47,093 nucleotides of DNA from Sulfuritalea sp. (GCA_011526165.1 WYAY01000223.1:1-47093), one strand, 5' to 3'; counted from the stretch's first letter, positions 31,037 to 42,260 are shown. Program-made: numbers and translations. Notes: generated by a model from the letters alone, not told the origin.

Positions 31037-32004
31037 TTCCCGAGTACCTGTCTGACTGCGGCGACGATCTTCGACACCTGCGGCAGCGCCGCTTCTTCCA
31101 TGTGTTTCGCGTAGGGAATCGGCACTTCCTCGCTGCACACGCGCGCCACCGGCGCGTCGAGGTCGAAGAAGCACTGCTCGACGATGCAGGCCATCACTTC
31201 CGCCGCCAGGCTGCCGCTCCGCCAGCCTTCGTCGACCACCACCGCCTTGTGCGTCTTGCGCAGCGAGGCGGCGATCGTCTCGGTGTCGAGCGGCCGCAGC
31301 ACGCGCAGGTCGATCACCTCGGCGGCGATGCCTTCGGCGGCGAGCTGCCCGGCGGCGGCAAGCACCTTCGGCAGCGAGCCGCCGTAGGTGATCAGGCTGA
31401 CGTCCGTGCCTTCCCGGCGCACCGCTGCGGTGGCGATGTCGCAGCGCCAGTCGTCCGGCAGCTCGCCCTCCAGGTTGTAGAGCTGGGCATGCTCGAAGAT
31501 CACCACCGGATCGGGATCGGCCAGGGCGGGGCCGAGCATGCCGCGCGCGTCCGCGATGGTCGCCGGCGCCAGCACCCGGATGCCGGGGATGTGGGCGTAC
31601 CAGTTCTCCAGGCTGTGCGAGTGTTGCGCGGCGAGCTGGCGGCCGGCGCCGGTGGCCATGCGCAGCACCAGCGGCACCGAGAACTGGCCGCCCGACATGT
31701 GGCGCAGCGCCGCCGCGGTGTTCACGATCTGGTCGAGCGCCAGCAGGCTGAAGTTCACCGTCATCACCTCGACGATGGGGCGCAGGCCGCCCAGCGCCGC
31801 GCCGATGCCGGCGCCGACGAAGCCGAGCTCGGAGAGCGGCGTGTCGCGGATGCGCTCGGGGCCGAATTCCTCGAGGAAGCCCTTCGAGCAGGCGTAGGTG
31901 CCGCCGTACTTGCCGACGTCCTCGCCCATCAGGAAGACGCGCGGATCGGCGGCGAGCGCCTCGTGCATGGCCTGGCGGATGGCTTCGCGGTAAGTCATCT
32001 TCAT
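31033..32004 (-). CDS. E1 beta subunit of a 2-oxoacid/acetoin dehydrogenase
   Basis: This 323-residue protein is a transketolase-like beta chain. [14 protein letters not shown], then [20 protein letters not shown], and the C-terminal [17 protein letters not shown] are standard E1 beta segments. ATG at 32004 has GAGAGGG at good spacing; that ribosome site lies within a palindromic repeat. The start overlaps the E1 alpha stop as ATGA. It should form a heterotetramer with E1 alpha. Confidence 0.92.
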   Translation of the reverse strand: MKMTYREAIRQAMHEALAADPRVFLMGEDVGKYGGTYACSKGFLEEFGPERIRDTPLSELGFVGAGIGAALGGLRPIVEVMTVNFSLLALDQIVNTAAALRHMSGGQFSVPLVLRMATGAGRQLAAQHSHSLENWYAHIPGIRVLAPATIADARGMLGPALADPDPVVIFEHAQLYNLEGELPDDWRCDIATAAVRREGTDVSLITYGGSLPKVLAAAGQLAAEGIAAEVIDLRVLRPLDTETIAASLRKTHKAVVVDEGWRSGSLAAEVMACIVEQCFFDLDAPVARVCSEEVPIPYAKHMEEAALPQVSKIVAAVRQVLGK

Positions 32005-33065
32005 GGCGGGCCCTCTCCCCCGGCCCCTCTCCCGCGCGCGGGAGAGGGGGGTGGATTGCTTCCCTCTCCCGCTGGCGGGAGAGGGATTGAGGGAGAGGGT
32101 GGCGTCACGACATCCTTGAGCAGATCCTCGACCGGCTCCCACGGCGCGGCTTCGGCGAAATCCACCGAGGCTTGCACCTCGGCGTTGGCCCTGGCATCGA
32201 GGGCGAGGAATTCCTCTTCCGTCAGCTTGCTCTCGGCCTTCAGCCGTGCCGAGAAAGTATGCAGCGGACCGCGCGTCTTCCATTCCTCCACCTCGGCCTT
32301 GTCGCGGTAGAGTTCGGGATCGAACATCGAGTGGGCGCGGAAGCGGTAGGTCTGCAGCTCGAGGAAGAAGGGGCCGAGGCCATCGCGCACGTGGCGGGCG
32401 GCGAGCTTCATGGCTTCGTGCACCGCGACGATGTCCATGCCGTCGGCCTTCAGCGTCGGCACGGCGTAGCTGGCCGCCTTGGCGCACAGGTCGGTCTGCG
32501 CTTCCGAGCGTGCCAGCGCCGTGCCCATGGCGTAGAGGTTGTTCTCGCAGCAGAACAGCACCGGCAGTTGCCACAGCGCGGCGAGGTTCATCGACTCGTG
32601 GAAGGCGCCCTCGGCCATGGCGCCTTCGCCGAAGAAAACGGCGGTGACCGCCTGCCGTTTCTGCAATTTGTCCGCCAGGCCGAAGCCGGCCGCCAGCGGC
32701 AGGCCGCCGCCGACGATGGCGTTGCCGCCGTAGAAGCGCGTGGCCGCGTCGAAGAGGTGCATCGAGCCGCCGCGCCCGCGCGAGCAGCCCGCGCTCTTGC
32801 CGAACATCTCCGCCATGATGGCGTCCATCGGGACGCCGCGCACCAGCGCGTGGCCGTGCTCGCGGTAGGTGGCGACGATGTTGTCCCCGGGCGCCAGCGC
32901 GTGCAGCGCGCCGACGGCGCAGGCCTCCTCGCCAATGTAGAGGTGCAGGAAGCCGCGGATCTTCTGCGCGCCGTAGAGCTCGGCGCACTTCTCCTCCATG
33001 CGGCGGATGCGCAGCATGTCGTGGAGCAGTTTCTGCGCGAAGGTCTTGTCGTAGGGGACGGTCAT
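32001..33065 (-). CDS. E1 alpha subunit of a 2-oxoacid/acetoin dehydrogenase, with repeat-encoded tail
   Basis: This 354-residue thiamine-diphosphate subunit begins near [16 protein letters not shown]. It has [22 protein letters not shown], and the cofactor segment [20 protein letters not shown] followed by ENN. The enzyme part ends near residue 319. The last 35 or so residues are Pro/Gly-rich and are encoded by a palindromic repeat at 32011-32100. A second repeat ends 3 bases before its start codon, so upstream control is unusual. Acetoin dehydrogenase alpha chains are the closest style, but substrate identity is an inference. Confidence 0.9.
   Translation of the reverse strand: MTVPYDKTFAQKLLHDMLRIRRMEEKCAELYGAQKIRGFLHLYIGEEACAVGALHALAPGDNIVATYREHGHALVRGVPMDAIMAEMFGKSAGCSRGRGGSMHLFDAATRFYGGNAIVGGGLPLAAGFGLADKLQKRQAVTAVFFGEGAMAEGAFHESMNLAALWQLPVLFCCENNLYAMGTALARSEAQTDLCAKAASYAVPTLKADGMDIVAVHEAMKLAARHVRDGLGPFFLELQTYRFRAHSMFDPELYRDKAEVEEWKTRGPLHTFSARLKAESKLTEEEFLALDARANAEVQASVDFAEAAPWEPVEDLLKDVVTPPSPSIPLPPAGEGSNPPPSPARGRGAGGEGPP
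32011..32100. repeat. C/T-rich palindromic repeat pair inside the E1 alpha 3' end
   Basis: There is a perfect 26-bp palindrome at 32024-32049, with arms of CCCCTCTCCCGCG. A second hairpin at 32061-32086 has a 12-bp stem and a 2-base loop. The flanks are CCCTCTCCC-type half-sites. The structure resembles the junction repeats at 42222, 43791 and 46788. Confidence 0.85.
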
Positions 33066-33068
33066 ATC

Positions 33069-33140
33069 CCGTCATTCCCGCGAAAGCGGGAATCCATCGA
33101 AGTGTAACTGCCTGGATTCCCGCTTTCGCGGGAATGACGG
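33069..33140. repeat. 28-bp perfect inverted repeat pair between acs-like and E1 alpha genes
   Basis: Arms at 33069-33096 and 33113-33140 are exact reverse complements across a 16-base spacer. Each arm also holds an inner hairpin, TTCCCGC-GAAA-GCGGGAA. The element fills almost the whole gap upstream of the E1 alpha start. It is unrelated in sequence to the C-rich palindromes nearby and resembles paired REP units. Confidence 0.9.
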
Positions 33141-33147
33141 TGAATCA

Positions 33148-34911
<1,764 letters not shown>

Positions 34912-34978
34912 CGCGCCCTCCCTCGCGGATGATGGAAGGATTCTGCTGCGTGCGGCCGCCGCGCGACTTTGACTTAAA

Positions 34979-36391
34979 TCAGGTGACGCGGAAGTTCTTG
35001 AACTGCCAGGGGTCGTCGCGGTCGAGGTCTTCCTCGAAGAACCGCCCGCGGTCGGCGAGCGGCGTCCACTCGCCGTAGGCGCCGGCCAGCTCGCCGAGAT
35101 AGGGGCGGATAAAGGCCAGCACCTCGGCATGGTCCATCTCTTCCGGTTCGATGATGCCGCGGTCGGGGTTCTTCAGCGCCCAGATCACGCCGGCCGCCAG
35201 CGGCGCGGTGACCTGCAGGCTGGTGGCGCTGTTGTGCGGGCAGAGCGCGCGCGCCTGCCCGATCGACAGGCGCGAACCGTACCAGTAAACGCCCTTTTCG
35301 TGGCCCATCAGCAGCACGCCCAGCTCGTCGATGCCGGAGACGATTTCCTCCTTCACCAGACGTATGCGCGGCTGCATCCGCCAGTTGCGGCCGGCCAGTT
35401 CATGCACCGAGAGCACCGTGTCGTCCGAGGGGTGGTAGGCATAATGCACCGTCGGCCGGTATTCCGGGCTGTCGCCCTCGCCGAGCGTCAGGTAGTCGGC
35501 CAGCGAGATGGCTTCGCTGTGGGTGATCAGGAAGCCGTGGATCGGCCCGGCCAGCGGCGTCCAGGTGCGCACCTGCGTCGAGGCGCCCGGCCGCATCAGC
35601 ATGATCGCCGCCCGGCTGCCGGCAGTGTGGCGGCAGCCGTCCGGCGGGAAATGCTTCTCGTGGCTGCCCCAGCCCAGCTCCGCCGGCTGGCAGCCCTCGC
35701 CGACGAAACCGTCGATCGACCAGGTGTTGACGAATTCGTCCGGCGCCTTGCGCGGCTCGGCCACCTGCGTGTCGCGCTCGGCGATGTGGATGGCGCGGAT
35801 GTTGAGCGACTGCGCCAGCCGCGCCCAGCCGAGGCGGTCGCGGGGGGCATCGACCGCCCGGCCGCAGTCGCGCGCGATGTTCAGCAGCGCTTCCTTGACG
35901 AGGTGCGAGACCATGCCGGGATTGGCGCCGTGGGTGAGGATGGTGGTCGGCATGCCGGGGCGCTTGAGCGCCAGCGCCGCCTCGCGCAGGGCGTAGTTCG
36001 AGCGCGCCTCGGGTGGCACCGAGATGTCGGTGTAGCCGCCGGCCCAGGGCTCGATGCAGGTGTCGATGTAGAGGACGCCGCGTTCCTGGCAGAGGGAGAT
36101 CAGGGCGACGCTGGAGACGTCGGTGGAGCAATTGACGAGGAAATCGCCGCGGGAGAGGCGCGGCTCGAGCACGCTGCGGTAATTCGCGCGGGTGAGCGGG
36201 ATGACGTTGAACTCGACGCCATATTCTTCGGCCACCTGGCGGCCGTTTTCGTCGCCGGTGAAGATGACGATCTGCGCCGGGCGCAGGTCGATATGGCGCA
36301 ACAGCAGGGGCAGGGTGCCCTGACCGATGGATCCGAAGCCCACCATGACGATGCGGCCGGAAAAGGCCAGCGCTTTGCGGTTTTCCCCCAA
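34979..36391 (-). CDS. hss: Homospermidine synthase
   Basis: This 470-residue NAD-dependent enzyme joins two putrescine units into homospermidine. The N-terminal Rossmann fold has [49 protein letters not shown] and [18 protein letters not shown] are family segments shared with the saccharopine-dehydrogenase-like group. Its length equals the known enzymes. The start is TTG at 36391, placed after GGGGAG; no ATG is suitable. It is the promoter-proximal gene of the minus-strand operon that ends at 29613. Confidence 0.92.
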   Translation of the reverse strand: MGENRKALAFSGRIVMVGFGSIGQGTLPLLLRHIDLRPAQIVIFTGDENGRQVAEEYGVEFNVIPLTRANYRSVLEPRLSRGDFLVNCSTDVSSVALISLCQERGVLYIDTCIEPWAGGYTDISVPPEARSNYALREAALALKRPGMPTTILTHGANPGMVSHLVKEALLNIARDCGRAVDAPRDRLGWARLAQSLNIRAIHIAERDTQVAEPRKAPDEFVNTWSIDGFVGEGCQPAELGWGSHEKHFPPDGCRHTAGSRAAIMLMRPGASTQVRTWTPLAGPIHGFLITHSEAISLADYLTLGEGDSPEYRPTVHYAYHPSDDTVLSVHELAGRNWRMQPRIRLVKEEIVSGIDELGVLLMGHEKGVYWYGSRLSIGQARALCPHNSATSLQVTAPLAAGVIWALKNPDRGIIEPEEMDHAEVLAFIRPYLGELAGAYGEWTPLADRGRFFEEDLDRDDPWQFKNFRVT

Positions 36392-36459
36392 TTTTCTCCC
36401 CTAAAAACCTTTCCGCAGCCCTGTGGGCGACATGCTGTTTTTATGATCTAAGGCCGCGA

Positions 36460-36488
36460 ATGATAAAGGAAATTCCATAAAAACGCAA
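36460..36488 (-). promoter_or_regulatory. Candidate hss operon promoter
   Basis: On the minus strand TTGCGT (36483-36488), a 17-base spacer and TATCAT (36460-36465) fit a sigma-70 promoter. Transcription would start near 36453, about 60 bases before the TTG start. The 166-base gap to the divergent ybaN-like gene holds no other feature that I can support. Confidence 0.45.
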
Positions 36489-36557
36489 TGCCGTGGAAGA
36501 AGCCCGGCAGACCCTTCCGGCGGCGCGTACAATCGGCCCTTCTCCGGGAAGGGATGC

Positions 36558-36989
36558 ATGCGGAAGCGACGCCAGAAAGTCGATTACAGCGCCGAGATGA
36601 ACAAGCACGACTCGCCGGCCGTGCGGCTGCTGTTCGCCTTCCTCGGCACCCTGTTCGTCCTGCTCGGCATCGCCGGCGCCTTCCTGCCGGTGCTGCCGAC
36701 GACGCCGTTCATGCTGCTCGCCGCCGGCTGCTATGCGCGCGCCTCGACGCGCTTCTACAACTGGCTGCTCAACAACCCCGCCTTCGGTCCGACCATCCTC
36801 GAATGGCGGCGCCATCGCAGCCTGCCCTGGCGGGTCAAGCTCACCGCCATCGCCCTGATGGCGGCGACGCTGGGCATCTCCATCGTCTTCTTCGTGCCCT
36901 GGCCCGAGCTGCAGGCGGCGCTGGCCCTGTTCGGCCTGCTGCTCGCCACCTATATGTACCGCATTCCCTCGCGCGACCGGCCTGAATAA
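36558..36989 (+). CDS. YbaN-like DUF454 inner-membrane protein
   Basis: This protein of about 143 residues has two or three membrane segments. The stretch LGIAGAFLPVLPTTPFMLLAAGCYARAS is the DUF454 hallmark (here divided at its Pro-Thr-Thr-Pro core). Its function is unknown. ATG at 36558 is taken; an in-frame ATG at 36597 (MNKHDSPA) is also possible. It ends 3 bases before rsmB. Confidence 0.85.
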   Translation: MRKRRQKVDYSAEMNKHDSPAVRLLFAFLGTLFVLLGIAGAFLPVLPTTPFMLLAAGCYARASTRFYNWLLNNPAFGPTILEWRRHRSLPWRVKLTAIALMAATLGISIVFFVPWPELQAALALFGLLLATYMYRIPSRDRPE

Positions 36990-36992
36990 GCG

Positions 36993-38279
36993 ATGCCCCT
37001 CGAAGACACATCGCTGGCCTTTGCCCTGCACGGCGCCGCCCTGGCCGTGGCCGAGGTGATGGCCGGCCGCAACCTGAACGAGGCGCTGGCCGAACTGTGG
37101 CGCCGATGGCCCAACCTGCCGCCCGGCCAGCGCGGCGCGGTGCAGGACCTGGCCTATGGCGCCTTGCGTCGCTTCGGCCGCGACGATTTCCACCTGGCGC
37201 GGCTGATGCAGAAGCCGCCGGCCGCGCCGGTGCGCGCGCTGCTGCTGGTGGCGCTCGCACGCCTGGCGGTGCGGCCGGAAGAAGCCCACACCGTCGTCGA
37301 CCAGGCGGTCGAGGCGGCCGGCGCGCTCCAACGCGGCAAGTTCAAGGCGCTCGTCAATGGCGTGCTGCGCAATTTCCTGCGCCGGCGCGCCGAGCTGGAG
37401 GCCGCCGCCGGGGAAGACGAGGCGGCGCGCTGGCAGCACCCGCGCTGGTGGATCGCGCGGCTGCGCCGCGAACATCCCGGCGAGTGGCAGTCCATCCTTG
37501 AGGCCGGCAACGGCCGCCCGCCGATGACGCTGCGGGTGAACCGGCGCCGTGTCGCGGAGACTGACTTTCTGGCGCGGCTGCTCGCCGCGGATATCGAGGC
37601 CCGCCCGCTCGAGGGCGGTGCGATCCGGCTGGCGCGCCCGCTGCCGGTGGAGCGCCTGTCCGGCTTCGCCGAGGGGCTGTGCTCGGTGCAGGACGCCGGC
37701 GCGCAGCGCGCCGCTGCGCTGCTCGACGTGCACGACGGCCAGCGCGTGCTCGACGCCTGCGCCGCGCCGGGCGGCAAGACCGCCCATATCCTGGAGCGGG
37801 CGGCGGTGGAGCTGCTGGCGCTCGACGCCGATGCCGGCCGCGCCGTGCGCGTTTCGGAGAACCTGCTGCGCCTGGGGCTGACGGCGCGCGTGGCCGTGGC
37901 GGATTGCCGCGAGACCGCCGCCTGGTGGGACGGCCGCGCCTTCGACCGCATCCTCGCCGACGTGCCCTGCTCGGCCTCCGGCGTGGTGCGGCGGCATCCC
38001 GACATCAAGTGGCTGCGCCGGGCAAGCGACATCGCCCGCTTTGCCCGCGCCCAGGCGGAGATTCTCGACGCGCTGTGGCGGGTGCTCGCGCCCGGTGGTA
38101 AATTGCTGTACGCGACGTGCTCCCTGTTTGCCGAGGAGAACGAGCGCCAGGTCGCGGCCTTCGCCGCGCGACAAGAAGACTGCATGCGGCTGCCGGTCGC
38201 GGGCGCGCCCGGGCTGCAGCTGCTGCCCAACGAAGAACATGACGGCTTTTTTTACGCCCTTCTTGAAAAGCAGGCCTAG
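36993..38279 (+). CDS. rsmB: 16S rRNA m5C967 methyltransferase RsmB
   Basis: This 428-residue enzyme has an N-terminal NusB-like RNA-binding domain (to about residue 140) and a SAM-dependent methyltransferase domain. The SAM loop is DACAAPGGKT. Both catalytic cysteines of the m5C family are present: C326 in VPCSASG and C376 in ATCSLF. The length matches E. coli RsmB (429). Its 3' end overlaps the next gene by 41 bases. GACTGACTTT occurs at 37559, in register E-T-D-F. Confidence 0.96.
   Translation: MPLEDTSLAFALHGAALAVAEVMAGRNLNEALAELWRRWPNLPPGQRGAVQDLAYGALRRFGRDDFHLARLMQKPPAAPVRALLLVALARLAVRPEEAHTVVDQAVEAAGALQRGKFKALVNGVLRNFLRRRAELEAAAGEDEAARWQHPRWWIARLRREHPGEWQSILEAGNGRPPMTLRVNRRRVAETDFLARLLAADIEARPLEGGAIRLARPLPVERLSGFAEGLCSVQDAGAQRAAALLDVHDGQRVLDACAAPGGKTAHILERAAVELLALDADAGRAVRVSENLLRLGLTARVAVADCRETAAWWDGRAFDRILADVPCSASGVVRRHPDIKWLRRASDIARFARAQAEILDALWRVLAPGGKLLYATCSLFAEENERQVAAFAARQEDCMRLPVAGAPGLQLLPNEEHDGFFYALLEKQA
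37559..37568 (+). repeat. GACTGACTTT motif, copy 6
   Basis: An exact 10-mer in rsmB, read in a different codon register (E-T-D-F). Confidence 0.6.
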
Positions 38280-38856
38280 CGGACCTGCGAGCCGGGTTCT
38301 GCCGGCGCTGCTGTTCTTCGCCCTGCTCTTGCTGCCGTTCGCCGGCGGCGCCGCCGAGATCGAGGTGAGGCGCGCCGAGATCGTGGCCGGCGAGGAGGAC
38401 TGGCAGCTCGACGCCGAGTTCGGCATCGTGCTCGGCCATCGCCTCGAGGAAGTCGTCTCGCGCGGCGTGGCGCTGTATTTCGTCGCCGAATTCACCCTGA
38501 GCAAGGCGCGCTGGTACTGGATGGACGAGCACGTCGCCGGCCGCACCCAGACCTGGCGTCTTGCCTACAACGCGCTGACGCGCCAGTACCGCCTCTCCTC
38601 AGGTGCGCTGCACCAGAACTTCGCTACCCTGGAAGAGGCGCTGGGCGTGCTCGGGCGGCTGCGCAACTGGAAGGTGGCCGACAAGGCGCGGCTGGCACCC
38701 GGCGAACCCTACAACGCCGCGGTGCGCCTGAAGCTCGACCTCACCCAGCTGCCGAAGCCCTTCCAGGTCAGCGCCATCGGCAACAAGGACTGGAACATCA
38801 CCGCCGAGGTGAAGCGCTGGAGCTTCACCCCGCCGGCGGAGGCGGCGCCCAAATGA
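38239..38856 (+). CDS. DUF4390 secreted or membrane-anchored protein
   Basis: This 205-residue protein starts inside the end of rsmB. A basic N-terminus and a hydrophobic segment (VLPALLFFALLLLPFAGGAAE) act as signal or anchor. The mature part has DWQLDAEFGIVLGHRLEEVV and WYWMDEHV, typical of the DUF4390 family found between rsmB and the ntrY-like kinase in betaproteobacteria. Function is unknown; the operon suggests a link to envelope signalling. It overlaps the kinase start as ATGA. Confidence 0.88.
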   Translation: MTAFFTPFLKSRPSGPASRVLPALLFFALLLLPFAGGAAEIEVRRAEIVAGEEDWQLDAEFGIVLGHRLEEVVSRGVALYFVAEFTLSKARWYWMDEHVAGRTQTWRLAYNALTRQYRLSSGALHQNFATLEEALGVLGRLRNWKVADKARLAPGEPYNAAVRLKLDLTQLPKPFQVSAIGNKDWNITAEVKRWSFTPPAEAAPK

Positions 38857-40958
38857 GGCTCGCCCTGTTCGTCGTAGCGGCGCTGGCGGCCGTCCTGCTT
38901 TTCCTGCTCACCTCCGCTTCGGCCAACACGGCGCTCTTCGCCGGCCATTACCAGCTGCTGCTCGGCGTCACTGCGGCGGTGGCGGCGGTGCTGCTCGGCC
39001 TGGTGCTGTGGCAGCTCGTGCGGCTCTGGCGCGAGCATCGCGGTGAGGTGTTCGGCTCCCGCCTCAAGCTGCGCCTGGTGCTGATGTTCGCCCTCATGGC
39101 GGTGGTGCCCGGCGTGCTGGTATACGCTGTCTCGCTGCAGTTCGCCGTGAAGAGCATCGAATCCTGGTTCGACGTGCGCGTGGACAAGGCGCTCGAAGGC
39201 GGCCTCACCCTCGGCCGCAACGCCCTCGACTACCTGCTCGCTGACCTTTCCGGCAAGGCGCGCGCCATGGCGCTCGAACTCGGCGACGTTTCGGAGGCCG
39301 CCCGCGCCGGGCAGCTCAACCGCCTGCGCGAGCAGACCGGCGTGCAGACCGCCACCCTGTTCTCCACCGGCGGCCAGGTGCTCGCCAGCAGCACCGCCGG
39401 CCGCGCCGCACTGCTGCCCGACCTGCCCTCGACGGCGCAGCTGCGCCAGGCGCGCCAGGGCGCCGGCGTCAGCGCGGCGGAAGGCGACGCCGCCAGCGGC
39501 CTGACGCTGCGCGTGCTGGTGCCGGTGGCCGCATCCTCCTTCTCCGGCGAGACGCGCGTGCTGCAGCTCACCCAGTCGGTGCCCTCCTCCATCGCCGAGA
39601 GTGCCGAGAGCGTGCAGGCGGCCTATCGCGACTACCAGGAGCTGTCGCTGGCGAAGAGCAGCCTGAAGCGGATGTACACCCTGACCCTGACGCTGGCGCT
39701 GCTGCTCTCGCTGTTCACCGCCATCGGGCTGGCCTTCCTGCTGGCGCGCCGCCTCTCCGCGCCGCTGTCCATCCTCGCCCGCGGCACCGAGGCGGTGGCG
39801 GCCGGCGACTATTCGCCGCGCGAGACCGTCGCCACGCGCGACGAGCTCGGCGTGCTGACCCAGCAGTTCAGCCAGATGACGCGCCAGCTCGGCGAGGCGC
39901 GCGTCCAGGCCGAGAAAAGCCGCGCCGAGACGGAAGCCGCGCGCGCCTATCTGGAGAGCGTGCTGGGCAACCTGTCGGCCGGCGTGCTGGCCTTCGACGC
40001 CGGAGGCTGCCTGCGCGCCGCCAACGACGGCGCGCGCGCCATCCTGCGCGACGATCTGGCCGCCGCGCAGGGGCAGCCGCTGCCGGCGTGGACGCGCCAC
40101 GCCGAGCTGCGCGACGCCATCGCCGCCGGCTGCGGCGAGGCCTCGGGCGAATGGCAGCGCGAGATCGAGATGCAGAACGGCGCCGGCGTGCCGCAGGCGC
40201 TGCTGGTGCGCGGCTCGCGCCTGCCGGAGGCGACGGGCGGCGGCTGCGTGGTGGTGTTCGACGACATCACCCAGCTCATCGCGGCGCAGCGCTCGGCGGC
40301 CTGGGGCGAGGTGGCCCGGCGCCTGGCGCACGAGATCAAGAACCCGCTGACGCCGATCCAGCTCTCCGCCGAACGGTTGCAGCACAAACTGGCCGACAAG
40401 CTCGGCGGCGCCGAGCGCGAGATGCTCGAGCGCTCGACGCAGACCATCGTGAACCAGGTCGAGGCCATGAAGCACATGGTGAACGACTTCCGCGACTATG
40501 CCCGCCTGCCGCCGCCGCAGCTCGGCGCGCTCGACCTCAACGCCCTCGTCGAGGAGGTGCTCGGCCTGTATGAAACCTCCCGCGCCCGCCTCACGGTGGA
40601 ACTGGCCGACAGGCTGCCGCGCGTGGCGGGCGACGCGGCGCAGCTGCGCCAGGTGATCCACAACCTGGTGGCCAACGCCGAGGATGCGCTGGCCGAGACG
40701 GCCGAGCCGGAAATCCGCATCGCCACGCGCGCGGAAGGCGTCGGCGCGGTGCTGGCGGTGAGCGACAATGGCGGCGGCTTTCCCAAGGAGATCCTCGCCC
40801 GCGCCTTCGAGCCCTACGTGACGACGAAGGCGAAGGGCACCGGGCTGGGCCTGGCCATCGTCAAGAAGATCGTGGACGAGCACCACGGTCAGATCGAGAT
40901 CGCCAACGCCGCGCCGCGTGGCGCGCAGGTGAAAATTCGGCTGCCGCTGGCGGCCTGA
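38853..40958 (+). CDS. ntrY: NtrY-like membrane sensor histidine kinase
   Basis: This 701-residue kinase has three N-terminal membrane segments in the first hundred residues, a periplasmic sensor region, a fourth segment near residue 285 and a HAMP domain. A PAS domain follows (about 365-470). The phosphorylated histidine is H493 in RRLAHEIKNPLTPIQ, typical of NtrB/NtrY. The ATPase part has NLVANAEDAL, SDNGGGFP and GTGLGLAIVKKI. Together with the next gene it forms a two-component pair. The exact signal is not visible. Confidence 0.93.
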   Translation: MRLALFVVAALAAVLLFLLTSASANTALFAGHYQLLLGVTAAVAAVLLGLVLWQLVRLWREHRGEVFGSRLKLRLVLMFALMAVVPGVLVYAVSLQFAVKSIESWFDVRVDKALEGGLTLGRNALDYLLADLSGKARAMALELGDVSEAARAGQLNRLREQTGVQTATLFSTGGQVLASSTAGRAALLPDLPSTAQLRQARQGAGVSAAEGDAASGLTLRVLVPVAASSFSGETRVLQLTQSVPSSIAESAESVQAAYRDYQELSLAKSSLKRMYTLTLTLALLLSLFTAIGLAFLLARRLSAPLSILARGTEAVAAGDYSPRETVATRDELGVLTQQFSQMTRQLGEARVQAEKSRAETEAARAYLESVLGNLSAGVLAFDAGGCLRAANDGARAILRDDLAAAQGQPLPAWTRHAELRDAIAAGCGEASGEWQREIEMQNGAGVPQALLVRGSRLPEATGGGCVVVFDDITQLIAAQRSAAWGEVARRLAHEIKNPLTPIQLSAERLQHKLADKLGGAEREMLERSTQTIVNQVEAMKHMVNDFRDYARLPPPQLGALDLNALVEEVLGLYETSRARLTVELADRLPRVAGDAAQLRQVIHNLVANAEDALAETAEPEIRIATRAEGVGAVLAVSDNGGGFPKEILARAFEPYVTTKAKGTGLGLAIVKKIVDEHHGQIEIANAAPRGAQVKIRLPLAA

Positions 40959-40973
40959 ACGGAACGGAGCAGC

Positions 40974-42221
40974 ATGGCGAAAATTCTTGTAGTTGACGAC
41001 GAAGTCGGCATCCGCGAACTCCTCTCGGAGATCCTCCGCGACGAGGGCCACGACGTGCAGCTGGCCGAGCACGCCGCCGCGGCGCGCACGGCGAGGAACG
41101 CCGCGCGCCCCGACCTGGTGCTGCTCGACATCTGGATGCCGGACACCGACGGCATCACGCTGCTCAAGGAATGGTCGGCCGCCGGCCAGCTCAACATGCC
41201 GGTGGTGATGATGTCCGGCCACGGCACCATCGACACGGCAGTGGAGGCGACGCGCATCGGCGCGCAGGACTTCCTGGAGAAGCCGATCGCCCTGCAGAAA
41301 CTGCTGGCGTCGGTCAAGCGCGCCCTGCAAAAGTCAGTCGCCCCGGCACGGCGCAGCGAGCTCACCCTGACGGCCTTCGCGCGCAGCGGGCCGCTGCGCG
41401 ACCTGAAGAAGCGCCTCGAGCAGATCGCCGCCCGGAGCCGCGTGCTGATGCTGAAGACCGGACCGGGCAGCCTGGCCGAACTGGTCGCGCGCAGCCTGCA
41501 GGCGCCGGGCAAGGCCTGGCTCGACCTTGCCGGCCACGGCCAGCCGCTGGCGATCGAGGCGCTGGAGCAGGCTTCCGGCGGCATGCTCTTCGCCGCCGAA
41601 CTGGCGGCGCTTTCCCGTCTGCAGCAGAAGAACCTGGCCTTCGCCCTCGACCGGCTGGAGAAATTTGACCTGCGCCTGGTCGCCGCCAGCGCGCAGAGCA
41701 TCGCCGAACTGGCGGCGGCGGGCTTCGACGAGGCGGTGCTGCGCCGCCTGAGCGAGACCAGCCTCGGCGCGCCGGGCCTGGCGGAACTGAAGGACGAGGT
41801 GCCGGAGATCGCCGCGCAGATCCTTACTCACCTCGTCGAGGCCGGCGAGGTGCCGCTGCGGCGCCTGTCTACCGCCGCGCTGAATGTCCTGCGCAACCAA
41901 GCCTGGGCGGGCGGCTATGCCGAGCTGCGCAACGCCGTGCGCTCGCTGGCGATGGCTGCCCTCGAGGAGGAAATCGCCGCCGAGGAGGCCTTGCGCCTGC
42001 TGGCGCCGCAGCCCTCCGCGGCGGCGCAGGCGCTGCCGCTCGATCTGCCGCTGCGCGAGGCGCGCGAGGCCTTCGAGCGGATCTACTTCGAGCATCACTT
42101 GCAGCTCGAAGCCGGCAACATGACGCGGCTCGCCGAGAAGACCGGCCTGGAGCGCACCCATCTCTATCGCAAGCTCAAGGCGCTGGGCGTCCCGCTCGGC
42201 CGCAAGGGGGAAGAACAATGA
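40974..42221 (+). CDS. ntrX: NtrX-like response regulator with degenerate AAA+ domain
   Basis: This 415-residue protein has an intact receiver (residues 1-120, phospho-site D52 in LLDIWMPD, plus the K in EKPIAL) and a C-terminal Fis-type helix-turn-helix (MTRLAEKTGLERTHLYRKLKAL). The middle part aligns in position with a sigma-54 AAA+ domain, but it lacks a Walker A P-loop (LKTGPGSLAE at the place), Walker B acidic pair and the GAFTGA sigma-54 contact. It should bind DNA but not drive sigma-54 open-complex formation. GACTGACTTT lies on the minus strand at 41330. It begins 15 bases after ntrY. Confidence 0.88.
   Translation: MAKILVVDDEVGIRELLSEILRDEGHDVQLAEHAAAARTARNAARPDLVLLDIWMPDTDGITLLKEWSAAGQLNMPVVMMSGHGTIDTAVEATRIGAQDFLEKPIALQKLLASVKRALQKSVAPARRSELTLTAFARSGPLRDLKKRLEQIAARSRVLMLKTGPGSLAELVARSLQAPGKAWLDLAGHGQPLAIEALEQASGGMLFAAELAALSRLQQKNLAFALDRLEKFDLRLVAASAQSIAELAAAGFDEAVLRRLSETSLGAPGLAELKDEVPEIAAQILTHLVEAGEVPLRRLSTAALNVLRNQAWAGGYAELRNAVRSLAMAALEEEIAAEEALRLLAPQPSAAAQALPLDLPLREAREAFERIYFEHHLQLEAGNMTRLAEKTGLERTHLYRKLKALGVPLGRKGEEQ
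41330..41339 (-). repeat. GACTGACTTT motif, copy 7
   Basis: An exact 10-mer on the minus strand within the ntrX-like gene, in context GCGACTGACTTTTGCA; the gene reads its complement as K-S-V. Confidence 0.6.
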
Positions 42222-42260
42222 CCTTCCCCCCAACCCCCTTCCCGGGGAAGGGGGTGATGG
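42222..42260. repeat. C/G palindromic repeat after ntrX
   Basis: A 23-bp hairpin sequence at 42233-42255 has 11 pairs around one central base, preceded by a CCTTCCCCCC half-site. It has no T-run. It shares layout, but not exact stem bases, with the repeats at 43821 and 46797. Confidence 0.85.

Noticed and set aside
36441-38546. 701-residue minus-strand frame opposite ybaN-like and rsmB
   Set aside because: Composition is that of an antisense shadow; rsmB on the plus strand has all catalytic motifs.
38709-41330. 873-residue minus-strand frame opposite ntrY
   Set aside because: It is His/Gln/Arg-rich with no domain and is the complement of a clear histidine kinase.
42233-42255. Palindrome after ntrX as an intrinsic terminator
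   Set aside because: The stem is strong but has no T-run on either side, and the layout matches the dispersed repeat family.
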